A program made the translations under genes and the position numbers. The notes under the pieces are model-generated. The model had not been told where the DNA came from. It ran no database searches and saw only the letters and a program-made list of their open reading frames with translations. Of a stretch of DNA of 64,000 nt, positions 1 through 8,600 are shown one piece after another. Origin of the DNA: Alphaproteobacteria bacterium (lineage in GTDB: Bacteria > Pseudomonadota > Alphaproteobacteria > Bin95); the NCBI GenBank assembly GCA_022827685.1, contig JAJEIH010000078.1, positions 1-64,000 on the forward strand, written 5' to 3'. Numbering within the stretch: position 1 is the stretch's first letter; each line of letters begins with the position of its first letter.

Positions 1-361
1 ACGCCCCGGCATCGTGCGACCGTGACAAATCCCGGCCCGCGAACCCCCGATTGTCACCAATCGCCGTCAAGCGACCTCCAAAACGAACAGGAAATCCATA
101 TAAATCATACAGTTCCAATCGCTATCTCAGACTTGCACCCGTTCGTGGAGTGGAGATACGCGCATGAACACCATTCTCTGTTTGCCGAAACGGGTATCCT
201 GAAGACGGCGCTCAAGGCAATTGTTGAAGCATATTTCGTCGAGATTCCTCCGGCACGGCGACTGAAAGGTTAGGTCTTCCTGTCCGGCTTCGTCGCCATC
301 CGACCAGTTCCAGGCTGCGTTTATCCCGGGCCTTTGCCGGCCTTTCAGGAACGCGATTCGG
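1..361. other. Stretch without a recognisable gene
   Basis: I see no gene I can support here. A plus-strand open frame at 22-273 (83 codons, GTG start) has no good ribosome binding site and no recognisable domain. The minus-strand frame at 127-471 is arginine-rich in the way antisense frames are in GC-rich DNA. The segment 85-130 is clearly more AT-rich than the rest of the window and could hold a promoter, but I cannot define hexamers with confidence. Confidence 0.4.
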
Positions 362-484
362 TCAATGCGCCGGCCCGGCCTTCTTTCCGCGCGACGACTT
401 GCCAGGGCTCCCCGTCGCGTCAAGAACGACCACCGCCAGTCCCCCGAGAAACACCAGCAGCGCGACGACAACCAGCCACTCCAT
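362..484 (-). CDS. Small single-pass membrane protein (40 aa)
   Basis: A 40-residue frame starts at ATG 484 and stops at 362-364. Residues 3-21 form one hydrophobic segment (WLVVVALLVFLGGLAVVVL), followed by a short basic tail with SSRGKKAGP. A GGAGG ribosome binding site lies at 490-494, about six bases upstream. The gene begins 42 bases after the luciferase-like oxidoreductase stop on the same strand, so it is probably the last gene of that operon. No family is recognised. The strong binding site and clean membrane-segment-plus-tail design argue that it is real; its function is unknown. Confidence 0.6.
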   Translation of the reverse strand: MEWLVVVALLVFLGGLAVVVLDATGSPGKSSRGKKAGPAH

Positions 485-526
485 CACAGGTCCTCCAGTT
501 CGGCGATTTTCCTCGCGGCTCCATCG

Positions 527-1594
527 TCAGCCGCGGCGGTGGATCGCGAAGTGCGGCGCGATTTCTTCCGTGAAGCGCGTCATCTGGTCCTTGACCTCTT
601 CATGCGGCTTCAGGCCGTAGTTGAAGTAGAGCACGACCTCGTCGATGCCGGCCGCCTCCACCAGCTTGAGGTCTTCCACGATCTGCGCCGGCGGGCCGAT
701 CAGCACCGAGCAGTTGGTGAGCTTGTCGGGCGACATCTCGCGCAGCAGGCGGCAGATCTCGACGAAATAGCGGTAGCTCGGCGGCGCGGTCGCCGGGTCG
801 CCGGGGAAGGCGGCCACCAGCGCGTCCTGGAAATAGCGCACCAGCGCCTCGCGGCCCCGCAAATCCTCCGCCGGCGTATCGGCGATATGGATGAAATAGG
901 AGCAGACCGCCCGCCTCGGCGGCCGGGCATGCTCATCCTCGCAGGTCCGGCGGTAGATTTCGACGGCTTCGGCGAGCGAGCCGTAAACCATGGCGGCGGC
1001 GAAGGGGGCATAGACGACATGCCAGTCGCGCCGGGCCGCCAGTTCCATGCTGGGCCGGGAGAAGCAGGCGACATGGGGCCTCAGCGGCTTTTGCGCCGGC
1101 TTCGGGCGCACATCCACATTCTCGAAGCGCCAGAAGCGCCCGTCATGAGAGAACGGGCCGGTCTCGGTCCAGGCGCGCCAGACGATGTCCAGCCCCTCGG
1201 CGAACGCCTCGGCCGAGTCCTCGAACGGCGCGCCGAAGGGGCCGTATTCCAGCCGGTCGTAGCCGCGCCCGGCGGCGAAATCCACCCGGCCGCCGGAGAG
1301 CAGGTCGAGCGTCGCCCAGTCCTCCGCCACCTGCAGCGGGTGGTGGACCGGCAGCAGCACGACCGCCGGCGCCAGCCGGATGCGCGAGGTGGCGCCGGCA
1401 AGCTGCGCCAGCAGCATGTGCGGCGAGGCGTTGACGCCCAGCAGGTTGAAATGATGCTCGCCGATCCAGGCAGAATCGAGGCCGACGGCTTCGGCGTGAA
1501 GCGCCTGTTCGTAGATTTCGCGGACCAGCGTTTCGGCCGAGCGCGTATTGCCGGGATAGCGGTTGTCCGAGAGGGTGAAGTAGCCGAACTTCAC
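527..1594 (-). CDS. LLM-class flavin-dependent oxidoreductase
   Basis: A 355-residue bacterial-luciferase-like monooxygenase (TIM barrel, expected to use reduced FMN or F420-type flavin). The N-terminus MKFGYFTLSDN and the segment AWIGEHHFN near residue 42 are typical of the family, as are the substrate-strand sequence APAVVLLPVHHPLQVAED and the following GRVDFAAGRGYD. Length is normal for the family. It lies 7 bases after the alpha/beta hydrolase stop, in an operon with that hydrolase and the molybdenum hydroxylase upstream, which suggests oxidation and ring opening or ester cleavage of an organic substrate. The actual substrate cannot be read from the sequence. Confidence 0.9.
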   Translation of the reverse strand: MKFGYFTLSDNRYPGNTRSAETLVREIYEQALHAEAVGLDSAWIGEHHFNLLGVNASPHMLLAQLAGATSRIRLAPAVVLLPVHHPLQVAEDWATLDLLSGGRVDFAAGRGYDRLEYGPFGAPFEDSAEAFAEGLDIVWRAWTETGPFSHDGRFWRFENVDVRPKPAQKPLRPHVACFSRPSMELAARRDWHVVYAPFAAAMVYGSLAEAVEIYRRTCEDEHARPPRRAVCSYFIHIADTPAEDLRGREALVRYFQDALVAAFPGDPATAPPSYRYFVEICRLLREMSPDKLTNCSVLIGPPAQIVEDLKLVEAAGIDEVVLYFNYGLKPHEEVKDQMTRFTEEIAPHFAIHRRG

Positions 1595-1601
1595 GGGGAG
1601 G

Positions 1602-2501
1602 CTACGGCGCGCCGGTGCGGGCCCGGATGAAGGCCGCCGCCTCGTCTATGCCCTCCCTGGCGCGGTCGAGCAGGCGGTCGAACCAGTGCCAGACATGGAT
1701 CATCTCGTCCGCCACGGTGAGTTGCACTTCAACGCCTGCCCGGCGGGCCGCCTCCACCAGCGACACCGAGTCGTCCAGCAGGACTTCCTCGCTGCCGACC
1801 TGCACCAGCAGCGGCGGCAGGCCTTCCAGATCGGCGTAGAGCGGCGAAGCCCAGGGGTGGCGGCAGTCGGTCTCCGCGCCGAGATAGACGCCGGCCCAGC
1901 GCTCGATCTGGTCCTTCTTCACCATCGGGTCGGAGCCGGCCTTGGCCGCGTAGGAGCCGGCCTCCATCGTCATGTCCGTCCAGGGGGAGATGCAGAGCCC
2001 GCCGGCCGGCATGGGAAGCCCGTCGTCGCGCGCCTTGACGAGCGTTGCGACCGTCAGGCCGCCGCCCGCCGAGTCGCCGCCGATGACGGCGTGGGCCGGG
2101 TCGATGCCGCTCTCCAGCAGGCCCTGCCATGCTGCCGCGCCGTCCTCGACGGCGGCGGGGAAGGGATGCTCGGGCGCGAGCCGGTAGTCGGCCGAGAAGG
2201 CATGGACGCCGGCGCCGGCCGCTAGCGCCGCGACCATGTGCCGGTGCGAGCGCGTCGAGCCCAGCACATAGCCGCCGCCGTGGAAGTAAAGCAGGACGCG
2301 GGTCGCGTCCGCACCCTCGGGCCGCAGCCACTCGCCCGGAACGCCGCCCAAGGTCCCCTCTTCGCGGGAGACGCCGTCCGGCAGCGGGAAGATCTCGACT
2401 GCGCGGTCGTATTCCGCCCGAAGGTCGGCGATGGCGGCGGTTGCGCCGTCGGGCCGTTCGGCAAGCTTTAGCCGCAACGCGGCGATCGAACGGTCTTTCA
2501 T
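1602..2501 (-). CDS. Alpha/beta hydrolase, hormone-sensitive-lipase-like
   Basis: A 299-residue esterase or lipase of the HSL family. The oxyanion-hole motif HGGGY is at about residue 94 and the nucleophile elbow GDSAGGG at about residue 164. The acidic residue and histidine of the triad are expected in the VQVGSEEVLLDDSV and MIHVWHWF segments near the C-terminus. No signal peptide is visible, so it is probably cytoplasmic. Its ATG lies 22 bases after the stop of the MoaD-like gene and it is followed by the LLM oxidoreductase, so it belongs to the same minus-strand operon. The substrate is unknown; short acyl esters or lactones are typical of the family. Confidence 0.92.
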   Translation of the reverse strand: MKDRSIAALRLKLAERPDGATAAIADLRAEYDRAVEIFPLPDGVSREEGTLGGVPGEWLRPEGADATRVLLYFHGGGYVLGSTRSHRHMVAALAAGAGVHAFSADYRLAPEHPFPAAVEDGAAAWQGLLESGIDPAHAVIGGDSAGGGLTVATLVKARDDGLPMPAGGLCISPWTDMTMEAGSYAAKAGSDPMVKKDQIERWAGVYLGAETDCRHPWASPLYADLEGLPPLLVQVGSEEVLLDDSVSLVEAARRAGVEVQLTVADEMIHVWHWFDRLLDRAREGIDEAAAFIRARTGAP

Positions 2502-2523
2502 GGGATTGCTTCCTTCCGGCGGG

Positions 2524-2781
2524 TCAGCCGCCTTCCAGCTTCGGGATGAAGAACACCTCGCCGCCCGGCGGCACGGGCTGGAAATAGGCGGTCTCGTGCA
2601 TCATGCCGTCTATGGCGACGGTGGTCTCTTCCACCAGGCGTTCGCCGAGGCCGGGGAAGCGCTCGTTCATCGCGCGGATGACATCGCGCAGGAGCCGCGC
2701 CTCGACCTCGAATTCGCGCACGCCCCCGGTGAAGGCGCGCGCAAACCCTTCGGTGAACCGGACCTGGACGGTCGGGCCCAC
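2524..2781 (-). CDS. MoaD/ThiS-like ubiquitin-fold protein
   Basis: An 85-residue protein with GTG start at 2781. It reads as a beta-grasp sulfur carrier: hydrophobic first strand (VQVRF), the helix LLRDVIRAMNERFPGLGERLVE, the late-family pattern PPGGEVFFIPKLEGG, and a terminal Gly-Gly. In MoaD and ThiS the C-terminal diglycine is adenylated and converted to a thiocarboxylate. The gene starts 18 bases after the molybdenum hydroxylase large subunit, so a link to cofactor supply is attractive, but that is inference. MoaE and the other moa genes are not in the window. The family call is firm at fold level and weak for the exact role. Confidence 0.75.
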   Translation of the reverse strand: MGPTVQVRFTEGFARAFTGGVREFEVEARLLRDVIRAMNERFPGLGERLVEETTVAIDGMMHETAYFQPVPPGGEVFFIPKLEGG

Positions 2782-2799
2782 GCGGCCCTGCTCCCGGTC

Positions 2800-5082
2800 T
2801 CAGTCGTCCCCGTCCGCTCCGTTCGCGTCCATGGCGGCCAGCAGCCTCGGCGGCGACATCGGCAGTTCGTACATCCGCGTGTCGACCGCCTGGTCGATGG
2901 CGTTGGCGATCGCGGCCATGGGCGGGCAGATATTCACCTCGCCCACGCCCTTGACGCCGTAGGGATGGCTCGGATTGGGGACCTCGACCAGGACCGCGTC
3001 GATCATCGGCAGGTCGGAGGCCACGGGCACGCGGTAGTCGAGGAAGCCCGCATTCTCCAGCCGGCCCTGGTCGTCGTAGATATATTCCTCGTTCAGCGCC
3101 CAGCCGATGCCCTGCACGACACCGCCCTGGATCTGGCCCTCGACATAGGAGGGATGGATCGCGCGGCCCACATCCTGCGCCGCGATGAAGCGCAGCACCT
3201 GGACATGGCCGGTCTCGGGATCGACCTCGATATCGCAGAACTGGCTGGAGAAGCCCGGAGCCTGGGCGCCGGCATTGGTGGTGCCGGCCGCGCCGATGGG
3301 CCCGCCCGTCAGCGCCCGCTTGGCCGCGAGCTCGCCGATGGTGAGCGGTTCGAAATCTCCGACATTGGCGCCGGCGGGGTGGGCCGCGCCGTCCCGCCAT
3401 TCGACGGCGTCTACATCGACGTCCCAGATCATCGCGGCGCGCTGGCGCAAATCGTCGATCACCTTGTTGCAGGCCTGGTGGACGGCGATGCCGGTGGCGA
3501 AGGTCACGCGGCTGCCGCCGGTGACATGCGTGTAGCCGACCGACGCCGTGTCCGAGACGACGCAGCGCACCTTGTCGTAATCGACGCCGAAGGTCTCCGC
3601 CGCCATCAGCGCCATGCTCGCGCGCGACCCGCCGACATCGACGCTGCCGCTGCCGACGATCACCGTGCCGTCGTCGTTCACGTGGACGGTCGCGCTCGAT
3701 TCGCCGCCGCCGTTGAACCAGAAGCCCGAGGCGACGCCGCGGCCCTGGTTCGGGCCGATGGGCTTCTTGTAGTCGGGATGGGCCATGAGCGCTTCCAGCG
3801 TCTCGACATAACCGTCATGGCTGAGCTTCGGCCCATAGACCATCTGGGTGCCCTGGCGGGCGGCATTCTTCAGGCGGAATTCCACCGGGTCCATGCCGGT
3901 CTTCTTGGCGAGCATGTCGAGGACGCTCTCGACCCCGAAGGCCGAGATCGGCGAGCCGGGCGCGCGGTAGGCCGCCGCCTTCGGGCGGTTGCACACCACG
4001 TCGTAGCCGACCGTGCGCGCGTTCCCGATGTCGTAGGGGGCGAAGGCGCACATGCAGGCATTCACCACCGGCGAGCCGGGGAAGGCGCCCGCCTGGAAAT
4101 TGAAGGTGGCGTCGGCGGCGGTGATCTTCCCGTCATCGGTGCAGCCGATCTTGACGCTCATCGAGGCGCCGGAAGTCGGGCCCGTCGCCTTGAAGACCTC
4201 CTCGCGCGTCATCTGCATGCGCACGGGCTGGCTGCATTTCCGCGACAGCGCGGCCGCCAGCGGCTCCAGATAGACGATGGTCTTGCCGCCGAAGCCGCCG
4301 CCGATCTCCAGCGCCGTCGCGCGGATATCGCCGGGGCTGATGCCGAGCAGCTTGGCGGTCATCGCGCGGACCACGAAATGGCCCTGGCTCGACGACCAGA
4401 TCTCGCCCTGTCCGTCGGCGTCGAAGCGCGCCATGCAGGCATGGGTCTCGATATAGCCCTGGTGGACGGGCGCGGTCTTGAAGCTCTTCTCGACGATGTG
4501 GTCGGCCGCTGCAAAGCCGGCTTCCAGGTCGCCGATGCCGAACTCCACCCGCTTCGAGATATTGGACGGCTTTTCGGGCGCCGGCTCGACGCCGCGCGTG
4601 GTCATGTCCTCGAACAGAAGCGGCGCGTCCGGCTTCATCGCCTCATCGACATCGATCACATGCGCCAGCACCTCGTAATCGACCTCGATGAGCGAGAGCG
4701 CTTCCTCGGCGACGGCGGCGCTCCCTGCGGCCACGGCGGCGACGGCATGGCCCTCATAGAGCACCTTCTCGCGCGCCATGATGTTGCGGGTGATGTGCCA
4801 GAAATTCTGCGCCACCCGCTCCGGGCCGATATAGGCGAAGGGGTGGTCCGGGAAGTCGGCCGAAGTGACCACTGCCCTGACGCCGGGCAGGGCCTCGGCC
4901 TTCGAGGTGTCGATGCCCCGGATGCGCGCATGGGCATGGGGGCTGCGCAGCACCTTGCCGATCAGCTCGCCGGGCAGCCGGTAATCGGCGCCGTACTGGG
5001 CGCGGCCGGTGACTTTCGGCACGCCGTCCGGGCGGACGGGGCGGGTGCCAACCCACTTGAACTCTTTCGCTTCGGCGCTCAT
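2800..5082 (-). CDS. Xanthine-dehydrogenase-family molybdopterin-binding subunit
   Basis: A 760-residue large subunit of a molybdenum hydroxylase (CO dehydrogenase/xanthine dehydrogenase type). ATG 5082 is preceded by GGAG and gives the usual family start (WVGTRPVRPDGVPKVTGRAQY); the frame extends further upstream without support. Visible signatures are the Q-loop-like SSQGHF, the cofactor-binding GGGFGGKT, AYRAPGSP, and near the C-terminus GVKGVGE, whose Glu is the conserved catalytic base. The [2Fe-2S] and FAD subunits that normally accompany it are missing from both sides. A MoaD-like gene follows instead. It is divergent from the TauD-like gene and leads a minus-strand operon of four or five genes. 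Confidence 0.92.
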   Translation of the reverse strand: MSAEAKEFKWVGTRPVRPDGVPKVTGRAQYGADYRLPGELIGKVLRSPHAHARIRGIDTSKAEALPGVRAVVTSADFPDHPFAYIGPERVAQNFWHITRNIMAREKVLYEGHAVAAVAAGSAAVAEEALSLIEVDYEVLAHVIDVDEAMKPDAPLLFEDMTTRGVEPAPEKPSNISKRVEFGIGDLEAGFAAADHIVEKSFKTAPVHQGYIETHACMARFDADGQGEIWSSSQGHFVVRAMTAKLLGISPGDIRATALEIGGGFGGKTIVYLEPLAAALSRKCSQPVRMQMTREEVFKATGPTSGASMSVKIGCTDDGKITAADATFNFQAGAFPGSPVVNACMCAFAPYDIGNARTVGYDVVCNRPKAAAYRAPGSPISAFGVESVLDMLAKKTGMDPVEFRLKNAARQGTQMVYGPKLSHDGYVETLEALMAHPDYKKPIGPNQGRGVASGFWFNGGGESSATVHVNDDGTVIVGSGSVDVGGSRASMALMAAETFGVDYDKVRCVVSDTASVGYTHVTGGSRVTFATGIAVHQACNKVIDDLRQRAAMIWDVDVDAVEWRDGAAHPAGANVGDFEPLTIGELAAKRALTGGPIGAAGTTNAGAQAPGFSSQFCDIEVDPETGHVQVLRFIAAQDVGRAIHPSYVEGQIQGGVVQGIGWALNEEYIYDDQGRLENAGFLDYRVPVASDLPMIDAVLVEVPNPSHPYGVKGVGEVNICPPMAAIANAIDQAVDTRMYELPMSPPRLLAAMDANGADGDD

Positions 5083-5251
5083 CCACAGGGTCTCCAGAAT
5101 CGGGGCGTAACGGTCCCGCCTATGCAAGCCCATCCGGCGGCCGCGCGCAAGTGCGCCGGCGCGCGTGGAGGGCAAGGGACTTGCCCCGGCCGGCGGTTTC
5201 GGCAAGCTGGCGGCAGGTGACCGTTTTCTTGCACCGGGGAGGGCGCCGGCG

Positions 5252-6100
5252 TTGCAGATCGTTCCGTTCGATGCCCCGCTTGGCGCGGAGTTGCGCGGGC
5301 TGGACGCCTCGCAGCCGGTCGACGCGGCGGATGCGGCGGCGCTCCGCCGCGCGCTCGACGAACATCTCGTGCTGCTCGCGCGCGGCCAGCGGCTGGACGA
5401 CCCGGCGCTGATGGCCTTCTCGCGCGTCTTCGGCGAGTTGGACCCGCCGGGGCCGAATCCCTATGGCGCGCCCTTCCTGCCCGAGTTCCCGGAGATCAAT
5501 GTCATCTCCAATGTGGTCGAGAACGGCCGGCCCATCGGCAATCTCGGCGCGGGCGAGGCGGTCTGGCATGCGGACATGACCTATGTCGAAAAGCCGCCGA
5601 AAGCCGCGCTCCTCTATGCGCTGGAGGCGCCGGACGGCGAGGGCGACACCTGGTTCGCCAACCAGTTCGCCGCATGGGCGGCGCTTCCCGACGAGGACAA
5701 GGCGCGGATCGAGGGGCTGCGCTGTGTCCATGACAGCGCGCATAACAGCGCCGGCATGCTGCGGCGGGGCTACCGGGAAACCGAGGATGTGCGCGAGACG
5801 CCGGGCGCGCGCCAGCCGCTGGTGCGCACCGACCCGGCGACGGGCGAGCGGGCGCTCTTCCTCGGCCGGCGGCCCCATGCCTGGGTCGTCGGGCTTGAGG
5901 TGGCGGAGAGCGATGCGCTGCTCGACCGCCTCTGGGCCCACGCTTCCGACCCGCGCTTCGTCTGGCGCCACCGCTGGCGGCCGGGCGACCTGCTTGTCTG
6001 GAACAATCTGGGCGTCCTGCACCGCCGCGACGCCTTCGACGCCAGCGCCCGCCGGATCATGCACCGCACCCAGATCCGGGGCGAGCGGGAGATCGCGTGA
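5252..6100 (+). CDS. TauD/TfdA-family Fe(II)/2-oxoglutarate dioxygenase
   Basis: A non-heme iron, 2-oxoglutarate-dependent dioxygenase. The facial triad is visible: HAD in AVWHADMTY, and the distal His in GVLHRRDAFD. The 2-oxoglutarate-binding Arg follows in ARRIMHRTQ. I place the start at TTG 5252, eight bases after GGGGAGGG, because the protein then begins at the family start (QIVPFDAPLGAELRGLD). An ATG at 5165 in the same frame would add 29 residues with no family match. Length from TTG is 282 residues, normal for the family. The substrate is unknown. The gene is divergent from the molybdenum hydroxylase operon and is followed four bases later by the ATP12 gene. Confidence 0.88.
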   Translation: MQIVPFDAPLGAELRGLDASQPVDAADAAALRRALDEHLVLLARGQRLDDPALMAFSRVFGELDPPGPNPYGAPFLPEFPEINVISNVVENGRPIGNLGAGEAVWHADMTYVEKPPKAALLYALEAPDGEGDTWFANQFAAWAALPDEDKARIEGLRCVHDSAHNSAGMLRRGYRETEDVRETPGARQPLVRTDPATGERALFLGRRPHAWVVGLEVAESDALLDRLWAHASDPRFVWRHRWRPGDLLVWNNLGVLHRRDAFDASARRIMHRTQIRGEREIA

Positions 6101-6104
6101 GGCC

Positions 6105-6797
6105 ATGAAACGGTTCTACGAGCAGGCGGATGCGGTGCCGCTCGACGCGGGCGGCTACGGCGTCGCGCTGGACGGCCGCCGGGTGCGCACGCCGGCGGGC
6201 CGGTCGCTCGCCCTGCCGAGCCGGGCGCTGGCGGCCGCCGTGGCGGACGAATGGTCCGAACAGGGAGAAAGGGTCGAGCCCCGGACCATGGCGATGATGA
6301 CGCTGTCGGCAACCGCGCTCGACCGGGTCGCGCCCCGCGCCGGCGAGGTCGCGGCCGAGATCGCGCGCTATGGCGAAACGGACCTGCTCTGCTACCGCGA
6401 TGCGGCCGGCGGCGAGCTCGCGCGGCGCCAGAACGCCGCCTGGCAGCCCGTGCTCGACTGGCTGGCGGCGGTCCACGGCGCGAAGCTCGGCACGGTTGCG
6501 GGCGTGATGCCAGCCGCGCAGGAGAAGGGCGCGATCGAAGCGCTCAGGCGGGCGGTGGACGCCCATGAGCCGTTCCGCCTGACGGCGCTGCACACGGCCG
6601 TTGCCGCCACCGGCTCCGCGGCGCTCGGCATGGCGCTCCTCGGCGGCCGGCTGAACGCCTGCCAGGCATGGCGCTGCGCGCGCCTCGACGACGAGTGGCA
6701 GGCGGAGCGCTGGGGCGAGGAAGAGGATGCACGCAGGCGGGGCGCGGCGCTGAGGGGTGAACTCGCCGCCGTGGAGCGCTTCGCGGCGCTGCTATAG
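6105..6797 (+). CDS. ATP12-family F1-ATPase assembly chaperone
   Basis: A 230-residue protein starting MKRFYEQADAVP. ATP12 proteins bind the F1 alpha subunit during ATP synthase assembly in mitochondria and alphaproteobacteria. Family features visible are the early block YGVALDGRRVRTPAGRSLALPS, the segment AVADEWSEQGERVEP, the conserved YGETDLLCYRD, and the end block LDDEWQAERWGEEEDA. The start codon lies 4 bases after the dioxygenase stop, and the gene precedes an acyl-CoA carboxylase gene. The protein family is well established and is one marker for an alphaproteobacterial source. Confidence 0.9.
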   Translation: MKRFYEQADAVPLDAGGYGVALDGRRVRTPAGRSLALPSRALAAAVADEWSEQGERVEPRTMAMMTLSATALDRVAPRAGEVAAEIARYGETDLLCYRDAAGGELARRQNAAWQPVLDWLAAVHGAKLGTVAGVMPAAQEKGAIEALRRAVDAHEPFRLTALHTAVAATGSAALGMALLGGRLNACQAWRCARLDDEWQAERWGEEEDARRRGAALRGELAAVERFAALL

Positions 6798-6827
6798 ACG
6801 CTGCTACAGACAGGGAGGCCCGAGGCC

Positions 6828-8360
6828 ATGACCGACATCGTGGACATGCTGGAAGCCAAGCGCGCCCAGGCCCGCCTCGGCGGCGGCGAGCGGCGCATCG
6901 AGGCGCAGCACCGGCGCGGCAAGCTGACGGCGCGCGAACGGCTGGACGTGCTGCTCGACGAAGGGTCCTTCGAGGAATACGACATGTTCGTGGAGCACCG
7001 TTGCGCCGATTTCGGCATGGAGGCGCAGCGCATTCCGGGCGACGGCGTGGTCACCGGCCACGGCACCGTCAACGGGCGGCTCGTCTTCGTCTTCAGCCAG
7101 GACTTCACCGTGTTCGGCGGCTCGCTGTCCGAGGCGCATGCGGAGAAGATCTGCAAGGTGATGGACCGGGCGATGAAGGTCGGCGCGCCGGTCGTCGGCC
7201 TCAACGACTCGGGCGGGGCGCGCATACAGGAGGGCGTCGCCTCCCTCGGCGGCTATGCCGAGGTGTTCCAGCGCAATGTGCTGGCCTCCGGCGTCGTGCC
7301 TCAGGTCTCGGTCATCATGGGCCCCTGTGCGGGCGGGGCGGTCTATTCCCCGGCGATGACGGATTTCATCTTCATGGTGGAGGACACCTCCTTCATGTAT
7401 GTCACCGGCCCGGACGTGGTCAGGACCGTGACCCACGAGACGGTGACGCATGAGGAGCTCGGCGGGGCGCGCACCCATGCCAGGCGCTCGGGCGTTGCCG
7501 ACCTTGCGCTCGACAACGACATCGAGGCGCTGCTGCAGGTGCGGCGGTTCCTGGGCTTCCTGCCGTCCTCCAACCGCGAGGCGCCGCCGCTGCGCCCCAC
7601 CGAAGACCCGATAGACCGCCGGGAGCCCTCGCTCGACAGCCTGGTGCCGGACAACCCGAACAAGCCCTACGACATCAAGGAGCTGATCCGGAAGACCGCG
7701 GATGAAGGCGTCTTCTTCGAGCTCCAGCCGGACTGGGCGGCGAATATCGTCATCGGCTTCGCGCGCTATGGCGGCCAGCCGGTCGGGGTCGTCGCCAACC
7801 AGCCCATGGTGCTGGCCGGTTGCCTCGACATCGACAGCGCGCGCAAGGGCGGGCGGTTCGTGCGCTTCTGCGATGCCTTCAACCTGCCCATCGTCACCTT
7901 CGTCGATGTGCCGGGCTTCCTTCCGGGCACCGTCCAGGAATATGGCGGCATCATCAAGCATGGCGCCAAGCTGCTGTTCGCCTATGCCGAGGCGACGGTG
8001 CCGAAGGTCACGCTGATTACCCGCAAGGCCTATGGCGGCGCCTATGACGTGATGAGCTCGAAGCATCTGCGCGGCGACGTGAACTATGCCTGGCCGCAGG
8101 CGGAAATCGCCGTGATGGGCGCCAAGGGCGCGGTCGAGATCATCTTCCGCCAGGATATCGGCGACGAGGAGAAGATCGCCGGGCGGACGGCGGAATATGC
8201 GGAGAAGTTCGCCAACCCCTTCATCGCCTCGGCGCGCGGCTATATCGACGACGTGATCCGCCCCCGCAACACCCGCTTCCGCATCTGCCGCTCGCTGGAG
8301 GTGCTGCGCAACAAGCGGTTGGAAAATCCCTGGAAGAAGCACGACAATATCCCGCTTTAG
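6828..8360 (+). CDS. pccB: Acyl-CoA (propionyl-CoA) carboxylase beta chain
   Basis: A 510-residue carboxyltransferase subunit that moves CO2 from biotin to an acyl-CoA, most likely propionyl-CoA. Typical blocks are the N-terminal [33 protein letters not shown], the oxyanion-forming [12 protein letters not shown], the PNKPYD linker between the two crotonase-fold halves, and [11 protein letters not shown] with [13 protein letters not shown] in the second half. Length is that of PccB. An AGGGAGG binding site precedes the ATG. The biotin carboxylase alpha chain is not in the window. The transcript probably ends in the inverted repeat that follows at 8417-8503. Confidence 0.95.
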   Translation: MTDIVDMLEAKRAQARLGGGERRIEAQHRRGKLTARERLDVLLDEGSFEEYDMFVEHRCADFGMEAQRIPGDGVVTGHGTVNGRLVFVFSQDFTVFGGSLSEAHAEKICKVMDRAMKVGAPVVGLNDSGGARIQEGVASLGGYAEVFQRNVLASGVVPQVSVIMGPCAGGAVYSPAMTDFIFMVEDTSFMYVTGPDVVRTVTHETVTHEELGGARTHARRSGVADLALDNDIEALLQVRRFLGFLPSSNREAPPLRPTEDPIDRREPSLDSLVPDNPNKPYDIKELIRKTADEGVFFELQPDWAANIVIGFARYGGQPVGVVANQPMVLAGCLDIDSARKGGRFVRFCDAFNLPIVTFVDVPGFLPGTVQEYGGIIKHGAKLLFAYAEATVPKVTLITRKAYGGAYDVMSSKHLRGDVNYAWPQAEIAVMGAKGAVEIIFRQDIGDEEKIAGRTAEYAEKFANPFIASARGYIDDVIRPRNTRFRICRSLEVLRNKRLENPWKKHDNIPL

Positions 8361-8416
8361 TGTCTTGGAATTGAAGTGCGTCGCATTGCAAAATAGCTGT
8401 CTGGGCGCCTCCATCC

Positions 8417-8503
8417 CGTCATGCCCGGACTTGTTCCGGGCATCTCCCTCATGGGCCGTCGCGACGGTGGCAGCGGATGCCCGGAACAAGTCCGGGCATG
8501 ACG
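8417..8503. repeat. Pair of REP-like palindromes in inverted orientation
   Basis: Two perfect 28-bp arms, 8417-8444 and 8476-8503, are reverse complements of each other, separated by 31 bases. Each arm contains its own hairpin: stem TGCCCGGA/TCCGGGCA with loop CTTGT. The element lies between pccB and the acyl-CoA ligase, where it could act as a transcript terminator or RNA stabiliser. Similar short palindromes recur between genes in many alphaproteobacterial genomes, so this is probably one copy of a dispersed family rather than a unique structure. Confidence 0.85.
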
Positions 8504-8600
8504 ATTATGGGAGCATGACGGAAGGGCAGTTGAACGCTCCAGACAAAACGATACGAACTTCAGAAACATGACACCAGGGCGCTTGAGAGGGACGGCACGG

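Noticed and set aside
22-273. Possible small gene at the left edge
   Set aside because: No ribosome binding site, no family, and codon use not convincing; left as a gap.
2431-5220. A 929-codon plus-strand open frame opposite the molybdenum hydroxylase
   Set aside because: It is antisense to a gene with clear catalytic motifs, is rich in Arg, His and Ala, and has no domain; a typical shadow in GC-rich DNA.
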